DNA of 64,000 bases from Melieria omissa (lineage: Eukaryota > Arthropoda > Insecta > Diptera > Ulidiidae). The stretch is from the NCBI GenBank assembly GCA_963971225.1, contig OZ020267.1, forward strand, positions 84,309,648-84,373,647, read 5' to 3'. Within the stretch, counting starts at the first letter, position 1. The number at the start of each line of letters is the position of its first letter. This document shows positions 32,527 through 43,233 of this stretch, piece after piece. Made by a program: the position numbers and the translations under genes. Under the pieces are notes generated by a model. It was given only the letters and a program-made list of their open reading frames with translations. It made no database searches and was not told the origin of the DNA.

Positions 32527-35015
32527 AATTTGTTTGCATTTTTTTGGTCAACTTTACATGTATTAGTTTTTGCTTTTCCATAAGAAGATTTTGGGCACTC
32601 CTGATATAGATGTATCATGTGGTCGATATCACTTTTCCACAACGAAATTCTCCTGCATTATCTGAGATAGCGAGAAGATTGACCCCATTTATGAAAGCTC
32701 AAAACTCCAGCTAGGTTTTAAGGTTATTACTTTTTCTATAAACCTAGAATCATCATATTTCACAAGCATTTTATCGATTTTGCAGTAGGCAGCCATTTAA
32801 TGTCACTCTTGCGCATCGATCTGTTCATGATTGCCGAATAGTAATGAAATTATTGATTTAATTTGATAAAGCTGCAATCTCTAGCTACATTTTAAGGGGT
32901 TTTTTATTAACGTAACCCATACCGTTTGGAATCTATAAGCACTTTAGTGGTGAGTGTGTATTTTGTAATAGGCAGTTTTTCAATGTTATCCTTGCGCATC
33001 GATATGCTCATTATTCCTGAAGGATAATGAAAAGTTAGGGACCAATATAGAAAGCATAAGACTCTGGCTAAATTTTAAGGGGTCAATTATTAATATGCAC
33101 TTATGCATTTGGTGTTGACAAGAATTTTAGTGGTTGCACCCAAGTAGCAATTTTTTCAAAGTCACCGTTCCAAATCGATTTGCTTTCGAACCTTGGGGTA
33201 TAGAAGGATGATTGATACCATTATAGAAAGCATACGAGTCTAGCTAAATAATAAGGCATACTATTATTAAAATCCGTTAACGGGTCGAGATTTAACAGCC
33301 ATAATTTCGATCATGCTGCCGGTGGGATATTTTTTTTATTTACCAAATTGGTGAAAGGTGGTCACTCTGGCTTAATTTTGACGCCATTTTGATTAAAGTG
33401 ATGGTGCGTACTTAGGTTCCACAAGCATTTGATTGGTTATATAGATCAGAGGTGCATTCTTTCAATCAGTCGTTGTTGTGACAGCAACGAAGCAACACGT
33501 GTGGGGGCTGCGCGGATTTTTGTTTTGTTGCCTAAAGAAATTGTATGTATGAAAAAAAATTTGATGCTTTTGTTGTTGTAGTTTTTGTGTGTATGCTTTT
33601 TTGTGTTGGCGATTGGTTGGCCTTTCGGCAATGTCAAATGGGAACATTATATTTTTTTCACTTATAATTTTAAGGGTCGAGCGAAATGCACAATGTGCTT
33701 TCAACTAATTCAACTAATTAAATAATTTGTTTGCATTTTTTTTGGGCAACTTTACATGTATTGGTTTTTGCTTTTCCATAAGAAGATTTTGGGCACCCCC
33801 TGATATAGATGTATCATGTGGTCGATATCACTTTTCCACAACGAAATTCTCCTGCATTATTTGAGATAGCGAGAAGATTGACCCCATTTATGAAAGCTCA
33901 AAACTCCAGCTAGGTTTTAAGGTTATTATTTTTTCTATAAACCTAGAATCATCATATTTTACAAGCATTTTATCGATTTTGCAGTAGGCAGCCATTTAAT
34001 GTCACTCTTGCGCATCGATCTGTTCATGATTGCCGAATAGTAATGAAATTATTGATTAAATTTGATAAAGCTGCAATCTCTAGCTACATTTTAAGGGGTT
34101 TTTTATTAACGTAACCCATACCGTTTGGAATCTATAAGCACTTTAGTGGTGAGTGTGTATTTTGTAATAGGCAGTTTTTCAATGTTATCCTTGCGCATCG
34201 ATATGCTCATTATTCCTGAAGGATAATGAAAAGTTAGGGACCAATATAGAAAGCATAAGACTCTGGCTAAATTTTAAGGGGTCAATTATTAATATGCACT
34301 TATGCATTTGGTGTTGACAAGCATTTTAGTGGTTGCACCCAAGTAGCAATTTTTTCAAAGTCACCGTTCCAAATCGATTTGCTTTCGAACCTTGGGGTAT
34401 AGAAGGATGATTGATACCATTATAGAAAGCATACGAGTCTAGCTAAATAATAAGGCATAATATTATTAAAATCCGTTAACGGGTCGAGATTTAAGAGCCA
34501 TAATTTCGATCATGCTGCCGGTGGGATATTTTTTTTATTTACCAAATTGGTGAAAGGTGGTCACTCTGGCTTAATTTTGACGCCATTTTGATTAAAGTGA
34601 TTGTGCGTACTTAGGTTCCACAAGCATTTGATTGGTTATATAGATCAGAGGTGCATTCTTTCAATCAGTCGTTGTTGTGACAGCAACGAAGCAACACGTG
34701 TGGGGGCTGCGCGGATTTTTGTTTTGTTGCCTCAAGAAATTGTATGTATGAAAAAAATTAGATGCTTTTGTTGTTGTAGTTTTTGTGTGTATGCTTTTTT
34801 GTGTTGGCGATTGGTTGGCCTTTCGGCAATGTCAAATGGGAACATTATATTTTTTTCACTTATAATTTTAAGGGTCAAGCGAAATGCACAATGTGCTTTC
34901 AACTAATTCAATTAATTAAATAATTTGTTTGCATTTTTTTGGGCAACTTTACATGTATTGGTTTTTGCTTTTCCATAAGAAGATTTTGGGCACCCCTGAT
35001 ATAGATGTATCATGT
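32527..35015. repeat. 1.2-kb satellite block between BEL copy 1 and the hAT element
   Basis: Completes the monomer split by the BEL element (short form, about 1,180 bp once rejoined), then monomers from 33194 (1,199 bp, long form) and 34393 (long form, cut by the hAT at its position 624). No gene is visible. Confidence 0.94.
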
Positions 35016-37033
35016 CAGTGGCGTCCCCAGGGGGGGGGATTAGGGGGATGGATCCCCCCCCTTGGTCGGAGAATTCACTTATGCAATTTGCTATAACAAT
35101 ATGGAATTGTGAAACATTTTTACTATTTGCTTTATCGCTTCTGTAATCACCCACTTAAAACCTAATAACTGAACCTCCCATGATCTGGCCAGACCATAAT
35201 GTAAACAAGATGATAGTCGAGGATTGTTGTTAAGGATATAAAAAAACCAGAAAGTGTGAATACAATGATTTCTTTTGCTTGTCTACATTATTTTTACGTA
35301 AAACGGTGAAAATATACTAGAATAATTAGGTAAATAGCGAGTTTCAACTTTAATGAGTTAATTTTGAAATTAAAAAAATACGGCAGTAAAGCAAAAAAAT
35401 GAGAAAAATGTATAAATGTAAAATACGTTACTTATGGATCTACTTCAGCTGCTTGACCAATGCAATTATTTCAACAATATAATGCAGTATCATGACTAAA
35501 CCACATTGAGATTTTACATTCGACACATACAAATCGGGTTTTGATATATATATTTCTGGATTCCTTGCACTGTTAATAATTCTGAACTGCTTTGCCAAAG
35601 AAAAATATGCAAAACATGCTCTACATGTTGTTGTTCATGCTGAATTGGCCGGATATCGTTTTCCTTGTCGCCTTCGTCGTTGCTATCTTCACATTGAACT
35701 ATCTAAACGACCATTTTTTCTATCAGTATCAGAAGCTTCGTTTTGTTCAGGGCCAAATGAAAGCGTGAAATTGGCAGCACCGTTATTATTGCCTCTCGCA
35801 GCAAATTATTTAATATCTTAAATTCGTTGCTCTAAAGCATTAGTTTCCGCTATTGCTAAGGAAATTTTGTTAGAGATTTTCCTCTCTGATTTAACTCCAG
35901 CGTCGAAGTTCAAAAACAATGTCCACCTGATTCTCAAAATAGCATTCTCTTCCTTTCATCTCTGTCACAGAAAACACCCAATCGAATTGGAAAATGGATA
36001 AGTATTAATTTTGAATATGTTCCAACATTATTTTCCAACAAAAATTCTAATTTATTAACCCAAAGAAAATAAAAGCCAAGGCGAACGAAAAACACTTGGA
36101 CCAGGTACATTTTGCGCCAGCTAATTTACGTCACTATTAACGGGATGGCACGAAAAAAGTGCTTCAAATCGGGTCAGATGGAAAAACCTAGTTGAAAATA
36201 TATACATATAATATAAAAAAATATTTATTAACAATTCTGACAATAATTACGTCGAAAATAACAAAAAAAAACTGAAAATAACTGGCAAATTTGTATGCAA
36301 ATGCACCATGGTCTGGCCAAGCCATGGTTTTGGGTTTTGTGCTTAGAAAGGATCAGTTAAGGATATCATGAAATTTGAGCTCGATAGCTTAATTACAACA
36401 TTACTAAAGTGGATCCAAAGTTCAATATGGTCTGGCCAGAACCGGATACCCGCAGAAGGGTTAAGAATAAATGAATAAAAAAAATCAGCATTGCATTTGT
36501 TCTCGCAGAATAGTTGTATTTTCAATGTTCCCAAAAGTGTCGACTATTTACCAAAATAGTAATCAAACGCAGGCTTCATGCCAACCCTGCATCAGCTGTT
36601 GAAATTAAAAAAAAATTCACTTATATAGTTTTGGTAAATTGCGGGTAAACATGGAAACATGGTCACCTCTATCATAATTAAATTTCAGAACGTCATACAT
36701 TTTGTAAATGTTTGATTTCTTTTACATAGCTGGTGTGCTTTTTAAAATACGTCTTTTGAGTTTTTCGTTATTCTATTAGCAGTTGTTTTCGAAATGTCAT
36801 AACTTAAAACAAACTTGAATTTTTTGGTTGGGATTTTATGACTTAAAAATACATGTCACTTGAATTTTGTGTTTTAAGAAGTTTATGTTAGTATATGTAT
36901 ACATATATGTATGTATGTACAATTTTATTCAACATGTATTAAAAATAATACGCAAAGATGAAAGTATAAAAATGGCGTTAAACTGCATTTTTTGCATATC
37001 CCCCCCCTTCCCGAAATCCTGGGGACGCCACTG
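35016..37033. mobile_element. hAT-superfamily DNA transposon, non-autonomous, 2,018 bp
   Basis: Perfect 16-bp terminal inverted repeats CAGTGGCGTCCCCAGG (35016-35031 and the complement at 37018-37033) are flanked by an 8-bp direct repeat TATCATGT (35008-35015 and 37034-37041). The CAGTGGCG end and 8-bp target duplication are hAT hallmarks. Just inside the TIRs are G-rich/C-rich tracts. The interior is AT-rich with only short ORFs (at most about 80 codons), so no transposase is encoded. A stretch at 35600-35960 reads vaguely coding on the minus strand but is interrupted by stops. The element is absent from the matching site of the right-hand duplicate (near 44,510). Confidence 0.93.
35184..36440. 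repeat. Inverted TCTGGCCAGACCAT motifs inside the hAT element
   Basis: TCTGGCCAGACCAT at 35184-35197 recurs inverted at 36427-36440, with a partial third copy (TGGTCTGGCCA) at 36309-36319. TTAA lies outside both ends (35155-35158 and 36461-36464), and the right end reads TTAACCCTTCTGCGGG on the minus strand. This could be an eroded, nested TTAA-type element of about 1.3 kb, or internal hAT repeats. The outer ends do not match well, so the call is tentative. Confidence 0.4.
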
Positions 37034-37817
37034 TATCATGTGGTCGATATCACTTTTCCACAACGAAATTCTCCTGCATTATTTGAGATAGCGAGAAGAT
37101 TGACCCCATTTATGAAAGCTCAAAACTCCAGCTAGGTTTTTAGGTTATTATTTTTTCTATAAACCTAGAATCATCATATTTTACAAGCATTTTATCGATT
37201 TTGCAGTAGGCAGCCATTTAATGTCACTCTTGCGCATCGATCTGTTCATGATTGCCGAATAGTAATCAAATTATTGATTTAATTTGATAAAGCTGCAATC
37301 TCTAGCTACATTTTAAGGGGTTTTTTATTAACGTAACCCATACCGTTTTTAATCTATAAGCACTTTAGTGGTGAGTGTGTATTTTGTAATAGGCAGTTTT
37401 TCAATGTTATCCTTGCGCATCGATATGCTCATTATTCCTGAAGGCTAATGAAAAGGTAGGGACCAATATAGAAAGCATAAGACTCTGGCTAAATTTTAAG
37501 GGGTCAATTATTAATATGCACTTATGCATTTGGTGTTGACAAGCATTTTAGTGGTTGCACCCAAGTAGCAATTTTTTCAAAGTCACCGTTCCAAATCGAT
37601 TTGCTTTCGAACCTTGGGGTATAGAAGGATGATTGATACCATTATAGAAAGCATACGAGTCTAGCTAAATAATAAGGCATAATATTATTAAAATCCGTTA
37701 ACGGGTCGAGATTTAACAGCCATAATTTCGATCATGCTGCCGGTGGGATATTTTTTTTATTTACCAAATTGGTGAAAGGTGGTCACTCTGGCTTAATTTT
37801 GACGCCATTTTGATTAA
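37034..37817. repeat. 1.2-kb satellite block between hAT and MITE
   Basis: Resumes the monomer cut by the hAT (after the 8-bp duplication), then starts another at 37615. That one is broken at its position 204 by the MITE at a TTAA (37814-37817). Confidence 0.93.
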
Positions 37818-38207
37818 CCCTTTCGGTACTTCTTTTTTGTTTGTAACTTTAAAAATCATTCTTTTCCATTTTATTACTGTTTACGCCTACATAATGAATA
37901 ATCAAAAGTAATTTTTTTAAATATTGTTCGAAAAAGTGGTTTTTGGGCATCATGAAATATGGCTTAGTAAGAAATAAAAAAAATCTTATAGCCTAAGTGA
38001 ACATTATTTGGGATCTAACTTTTTTTACACTTACTAAAGCAATAAATACCTACATGATTACTTACATAAGCCTATGAAATAAATTGATTTTTGTAATAAA
38101 ATAAATAAAAGTACGAAGTGACCTCTTTTTGTAAAATACGCAGCTCGATAGGACTGCGCACTTTCTGAACTCCTAAAATTTACTTGGTACACTCATCAAA
38201 ATATTTT
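37818..38207. mobile_element. Truncated piggyBac-type MITE (left part only)
   Basis: Begins CCCTTTCGGTACTTC after TTAA and is the same as 45301-45690. It stops after AAAATATTTT and runs straight into the BEL 3' region, so the right TIR and the second TTAA are missing. The truncation is the breakpoint of the tandem duplication, not a separate deletion. Confidence 0.9.
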
Positions 38208-38220
38208 TCTGAGTTTCTGA
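38201..38220. other. Duplication junction, MITE to BEL
   Basis: MITE sequence ending near 38207 meets BEL sequence starting AGTTTCTGAGG at 38212. The junction contains TTTCTGAG twice in a row (38205-38212 and 38213-38220), although BEL copy 1 has it once at the matching place. The extra bases look like a short templated insertion made during end joining or template switching. Confidence 0.8.
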
Positions 38221-38565
38221 GGCTGACATAATGGGTATGGAAAAGCGTGGCTAAGCTGCGGGATTTGCTTAAGCTAAAGCCGGGAGAATATGGGAAAATA
38301 CTCATATAAATTGGCTGAGTTGCACCTTCAGTTCCTTAGAGGGAATGAGAATTTCGAGTGAGAGTTATGAGGGGGTTGTTTATAAACAAGAGCAACTCCG
38401 CTCGGGATAAGTATGTGCTCGTAGGGCTCGAACGAAGCAGGAGACCCGACCGAGAATGTCGGTGTGTTCGCCGAGAGGGTGGTGGAAGTCAACAGCTCTT
38501 TGATCCGGAATTGGAACTGTGTGAGCATGAGAATTACTGGAGCCTTTCCACCAGAGAATGAGATC

Positions 38566-41067
38566 TTATAGATCTTGGAGTGTATACCCGATCAGTCCGA
38601 CGTCTGCGGGATTTGCAGCTCTGGAGCATGTCGTACTGGAGTGGCGACTGTCCTCTTTTTGGACCCGGGTTGGAGTAGGCGCAATGAGGAACTGCGAGGG
38701 ATTGCAATTTCCGTCAGTTGCTGTGAATGTGGGCCGTTTTTGGCGAACCCCTTTGGGAGGTTTCATTGGAGGCGAAAGCCCTCCTGCGGGGTCGAAACGG
38801 TTGGTAACGAAGGGGGGAATTTGCCGGTTTGGGAATGAGTTTGCAGGAGTAGTAGGTTCAAAGCGATTTTCCATTAATTCCTGGGGTGGAAACCCTACGG
38901 GATTGAAGGCGGCAATCACTTGCGAAAGAGCTTCCTTTAGGGCAGGAAGATTATTTCGAAGGGCGTGTCCAGTGTGCATATCGCGACTTGGTACCTCTGT
39001 GGCACATGTCAAATGCGAAGAAGGGGGTACTGGACCGCTTAATACCCAACCGAATACTGTATGCTGAGCAAGTAAGCTGCCACATACATTCCGGTGGATA
39101 CCTTCGAGCATGATCTGCGGGATGAGATCACTGCCAATCACTATATCAATCTGCGCTGTCTCGAAGGGATTTGGATCAGCGAGTTCTAGCATGGCGAAAT
39201 GTTTCATATTGGGAGCGTTTATGTGGGAAGATGGGAGCGAATTCGTAAGCTCTTGGAGCACGATTGCTTGCACGGGGAGTTTCGTGCTCGATTGGGGGAC
39301 TGCCAATGTAAAGAAGCATGTATGATTGGCATTTTGCACAATCTGACCGCCCATGCCCGAGATTTGGACGGGGGATTTCTCGATCGGCAATTTGAGGCGT
39401 TTCTGGACCTTCGCGGAGATGAAGGTACGCTGAGAGGCTTGATCGATCAACGCTCGAACTTTGAACAACTTTCCTGCGTGCTCAATAGACACCAGTGCCG
39501 TAGGCAGAAGGGATTGGGTGCCATTATTGGAGTGTAGGGCTTGTACTTTGGGCGTACTTTGCCTGGAAGATGTGCGGGGTTGCGCATCCGAAAGGGGAGA
39601 ATGAGTAGCAGAGTTGTTGTGCTTTCGTTCTGGAGCTGTTGCGACCTGTGATTGGGTCGTGGTCGAATGTGACCGATTAAGCGATTGAGAGAGTTGCGCA
39701 TTGCCTTTGGGGAAATGAAGCATGGAATGGTGCTTCATTTGGCAATATACGCACGTAAAATTGCTTGTACAATTCTCAACAAGATGGGATGTCGCAAGAC
39801 AATTTACGCAGAGATTGTGCTTCTTAACGTATTTTAATCGACTCTGGGGGGTGAGTCCTTTGAAGTTCTGGCAAGTCCGTATGGGATGATTTGCGTTGCA
39901 GAGTTTGCACGCGAAGTCCCTTTTTACGTGAGTGTAATAATTTAGGGATTTGTGTGGCCGATTTGGGAGGACATTGGAAGTCGAAGGTTGAGACGGTTTC
40001 GGCTTAGAAGGGCGAATACTTTGCAACCGTTCAAGTACCTCATATCTGCCGGTCAGGAACTCATCCATTTGCGTCCAGGGTGGCAGATCCTTCCGGGATG
40101 TCAATGATTGCTCCCATAGAGCAAGTGTCTCTTGGGGCAATTTGGTACAACATATGTAAACCAATAGCGGATCCCAATTGTCAGTGTCCACGGCCTGAGT
40201 ATTGAGAACAGACCGACAATTGTTTATTGTGTTTTGGATCCGCTGAAGTGCCTCACTATATTCAGTGTGGGCAGGAGCGATATTTAGGAGGGATCTGATT
40301 TGGGTGTCAACCAAAATGCGTTTATTTTCATAACGGAATTTTAGGGCATCCCACGCGAGTCCGAAATTCTCATCGGTTAATGCATATTGCTTAACAATAG
40401 CACCGGCTTTACCTTGCGTCTTGTATCGGAGGTGATACAATTTTTGGGCTGGAGTGAGTTGGTGGTGGTTGATGTAAACCGCGGTAAACATGTCCCGAAA
40501 GGACGGCCATTGCTCATAGCCCCCGAAAAAGGTTTCGGTATCACAAGGCGGAACTTGTAGGCAAATGTAAGGGGTATTTGCTGGTTCTAGGAGTCGAACC
40601 GGTTCCATATGCGCAGCGGACTGAATTTGGAGCATCTCAATGATGTCCGACATCTGAGCCATGCACAACTCATACTGGTCTGTGCAGGCGTCGATTTTTT
40701 GCCTAGCCGACTCTTTGAACCCGTCGGGCTGGCTGTTGTCTTCAGCAATGAAGACTGCCTCATGTGCGCACATAAGCCTCTCCCATTGGGCTTGCAAATT
40801 TTTTTGCTTAATTTGGACCAGGGATTTGGTCAAATCCTCAATGGGAGCCGATGAAAATTTTGTGCATAATAGCACGAGTCTATCGTACTCGAAAGTAAAT
40901 TTGGCAACACTGGGATCGGTTGCTTCCGGACTAGAGAGTTTGGAGCGAGTGTTTGGTGGCTCCCGAGTGACAGGAACTGTCAAACGTGCACTGGGTGACT
41001 TTGTGTATTTGGAGGAAGGAGTCTCCATTGTGACAAGTTGGCGTTTAGGGGATCGCTCAACAGGCAT
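38566..41067 (-). CDS. BEL/Pao gag-retropepsin polyprotein, second copy, 833 aa
   Basis: Same length and domain order as the ORF at 27865-30366: DUF1759 gag, three zinc knuckles, A17-type protease with D542, then a tail without RT. It differs at four residues: N192D (gag domain), H696D, R811S and N822D (all three in the tail). All four observed coding differences change the protein. Knuckle cysteines and histidines and the protease DQAS motif are unchanged. The ORF remains driven by an attached 5' LTR (42983-43233) but lacks the 3' LTR and its polyadenylation signal, so any transcript would need a downstream signal. Confidence 0.92.
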   Translation of the reverse strand: MPVERSPKRQLVTMETPSSKYTKSPSARLTVPVTREPPNTRSKLSSPEATDPSVAKFTFEYDRLVLLCTKFSSAPIEDLTKSLVQIKQKNLQAQWERLMCAHEAVFIAEDNSQPDGFKESARQKIDACTDQYELCMAQMSDIIEMLQIQSAAHMEPVRLLEPANTPYICLQVPPCDTETFFGGYEQWPSFRDMFTAVYINHHQLTPAQKLYHLRYKTQGKAGAIVKQYALTDENFGLAWDALKFRYENKRILVDTQIRSLLNIAPAHTEYSEALQRIQNTINNCRSVLNTQAVDTDNWDPLLVYICCTKLPQETLALWEQSLTSRKDLPPWTQMDEFLTGRYEVLERLQSIRPSKPKPSQPSTSNVLPNRPHKSLNYYTHVKRDFACKLCNANHPIRTCQNFKGLTPQSRLKYVKKHNLCVNCLATSHLVENCTSNFTCVYCQMKHHSMLHFPKGNAQLSQSLNRSHSTTTQSQVATAPERKHNNSATHSPLSDAQPRTSSRQSTPKVQALHSNNGTQSLLPTALVSIEHAGKLFKVRALIDQASQRTFISAKVQKRLKLPIEKSPVQISGMGGQIVQNANHTCFFTLAVPQSSTKLPVQAIVLQELTNSLPSSHINAPNMKHFAMLELADPNPFETAQIDIVIGSDLIPQIMLEGIHRNVCGSLLAQHTVFGWVLSGPVPPSSHLTCATEVPSRDMHTGHALRNNLPALKEALSQVIAAFNPVGFPPQELMENRFEPTTPANSFPNRQIPPFVTNRFDPAGGLSPPMKPPKGVRQKRPTFTATDGNCNPSQFLIAPTPTRVQKEDSRHSSTTCSRAANPADVGLIGYTLQDL

Positions 41068-42964
41068 TTTGTTTAAAAAAGCTCGACAAGGGTAAAAGTT
41101 TAAATAAATATATGTAGGGTATGGGAGAAATAGACGTGTAGTCTAACCGCGTCCGCGCGAACGATAATTGAGTATTGAAAGAGTGGGGAATGGGACAATT
41201 CGTTAAAACGAATTTGAATACTTGTCGAGCAAAAAATGTTACACCCGTGTATGTGTAAACGTGCAGGGAAATATATGTGTATATAAATATATAAATGTGT
41301 ATATATGGGAACAAACAAATTCGTGAATGTGAATGGGTAATAAACAGATATTTGTATATGGGAATTGGGAATGTATGTAAAAATGATTATACTCGTAATA
41401 TAAATATAATTTAAATGTGTAGTCAAATGTGTATGAAATTTTGTTTTTATTTGTCAAAAAGTGAATTTTTTTGTATGGGAATGTGAATGTGTATAAATAT
41501 GTGTATGTATAAATATATATATGTATATATATGTATATGTGTATGTGATTAGTTGTGTAAGTGTGTCAGTGAACGAAAAAAAGTGAAATAATTTTGTGTA
41601 GAACAAATTTTGTGCACAGGTGGGATGTCTTTGTCCCACTGTATATGTGTAACGTGTATGTCGTGTACAAGTGTATGTGTATATGTATATGCACCACTGA
41701 AAATTTTCTAAGTTAAAGAAAATTTTCAATGTGCAGTGAAAATGGGTAATTTGTCCCACTGTATCCGCTTTGTGCTTTATTGTTTATGTTTATGCACTTG
41801 GGCCAAGCAGCGAAGTTGCGTGCTGCCAAGTGCATGCGAATATAGCACAAAGGGCAATGCAGAAATTTGTGCAGAAGTGGGTGCGCGGAATGTACACAGC
41901 AGCTTGTGTACAAAGCACAAAGAGAAGAAGGGAAAATAAATCCGCGCTTATTTCTTGCCGCTATGCCCGTTCTTGTGTACAGGGAGAAGTGCGAAAATGA
42001 GGATTAGAAAATGGGGACAGCAGCTGGGCTTTTTGCTGCTTAATTTGTGTGCAAAGTACAAAGAAGGTGAGCGAAAATGTGCAGTATGTGAAACTGGGCA
42101 GTAGCGGAACTGCTTTGTGCGGGATTTTATTTATTTGGAGTCCGGTTGAATATTGTATATATATATATATACAATATTCAACGGAGAATTAATTGGGTGA
42201 ATATATATGTGTATGGGAATATTGGTATTTTTGTTAATTTTTAAAATATGCGTGTATGTATGTTAGTGTATGTGTTATTGATTTTAAATAAATTTTGTTG
42301 GCTTATCTTGTTGGGCCCAGTGCCCGAGAATGGGGATCTCCTCAATAGTTTTGTGTCCGCTGCTGTGTTGTGCTGCGTTGCTTGCTATTGTTGTTGGCTG
42401 CTTGCTGTTGTTTGCAGCCCTCTTCTTCTGCTTTGAGATGTGCTGTGGGAGTGTTTTTTGTTGTTGCCCTTTTTGTCTGCTTTGTATTGTGTCTTGTTGT
42501 TGTAATGGTGTATTCTGCTGTAGGTGCGTTTGTTGTTGGTATGCGTTCTTCTGTAGTCGCCCAGTGCACAACACTGCACTGTCTTTTAAGTGTCTAATGT
42601 GGTTGGAGTTTGTTTTTGTTTTTAATTTTTGGAAACTTGTGCACTGTTTTAATTGTTGTAGGTACACTTTTTGTTTCGTTCACTTGGTAATCGTCGTGTC
42701 ACTGTTTGTACTAGCTGATTTGTTTTCACTGTGTTGTAAATTGTTTGTTTGTTGTTATGAGACTATGTTTTTTTTTTTTTGCCACTTTTCACGGTTTGTA
42801 GTTGAAATTTGTTTGTTAATGTTTTTAGTTTGTTGAGTTGTCACTCTTTGTATTTGGTTTTTGCTGTGAGTGTCTTCTTTCACTTTTCACTATGTTCGAT
42901 TGTCTTGTGTTTTAATTTGTTTTTTATTTTAAAAACGTTTTTTTTACCGCGTCGGTTCTATCGC
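41068..42964 (-). other. Long 5' leader of BEL copy 2
   Basis: Equivalent to 30367-32257, with the same inverted repeats (41617-41641, 41698-41728, 41792-41835). Differences from copy 1 are the longer TA core at 42145-42182 and one substitution near 42732 (G in CTGTGTTG, where copy 1 has CTGTTTTG). No recognised gene. Confidence 0.75.
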
Positions 42965-42982
42965 GAGCGGCTCGAAGGACCA
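42965..42982 (-). other. Primer-binding site of BEL copy 2
   Basis: Same TGGTCCTTCGAGCCGC sequence directly after the 5' LTR as in copy 1. Confidence 0.68.
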
Positions 42983-43233
42983 TGTAAAATCGAGCGCGGC
43001 GGAGCGGTGGAAATAAATAGACGGGTGCGGTTAGGTTCGGGGTGTACGTCTTTATTGGTTGACGTTCGAATTATGAGTGTCGTACAAAGAATACATGAAA
43101 CATTGAACGACACAAACGGCCGAAGCCGGGGAGCAGACAATAGGGGGAAATATGAGTACAAAAGGTGAAGGAAAGGAAGGGATTAGAGGTGGGATCGACA
43201 GATCACTGTACAATCACAGCACTCATTTAGCCA
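42983..43233 (-). repeat. 5' LTR of BEL copy 2 (only LTR retained)
   Basis: 251 bp, the same as the two LTRs of copy 1, with AATAAA on the minus strand at 43051-43056. Confidence 0.92.

Larger units (their letters stand above)
27511..38211. repeat. Left copy of a ~10.7-kb tandem duplication
   Basis: Spans the BEL element from inside its 3' region, the satellite monomers to its right, and the first part of the piggyBac-type MITE. The same order recurs from 38212 to about 45691. The offset is 10,701 bp through the BEL ORF and 10,707 bp after the TA palindrome. Past 33,700 the offset falls to 7,483 because this copy holds one extra monomer and the hAT element. The BEL portions differ by only about five substitutions and one 6-bp TA change. 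Confidence 0.88.
38212..43233 (-). mobile_element. BEL/Pao retrotransposon copy 2, truncated at its 3' end
   Basis: Matches bases 27511-32526 of copy 1. It lacks the last ~272 bp of internal sequence and the whole 3' LTR, and has no left target duplication. It arose by the regional duplication and not by its own insertion: the right flank is the same satellite position (AAATTTGTTTGC) as in copy 1. The gag-protease ORF, leader, primer site and 5' LTR are intact. It cannot be a complete retrotransposition template without a 3' LTR. Confidence 0.92.

Noticed and set aside
35600..35960. hAT transposase remnant on the minus strand
   Set aside because: Some codon-like stretches appear, but stops occur every few tens of codons and I see no hAT dimerisation or catalytic motif.
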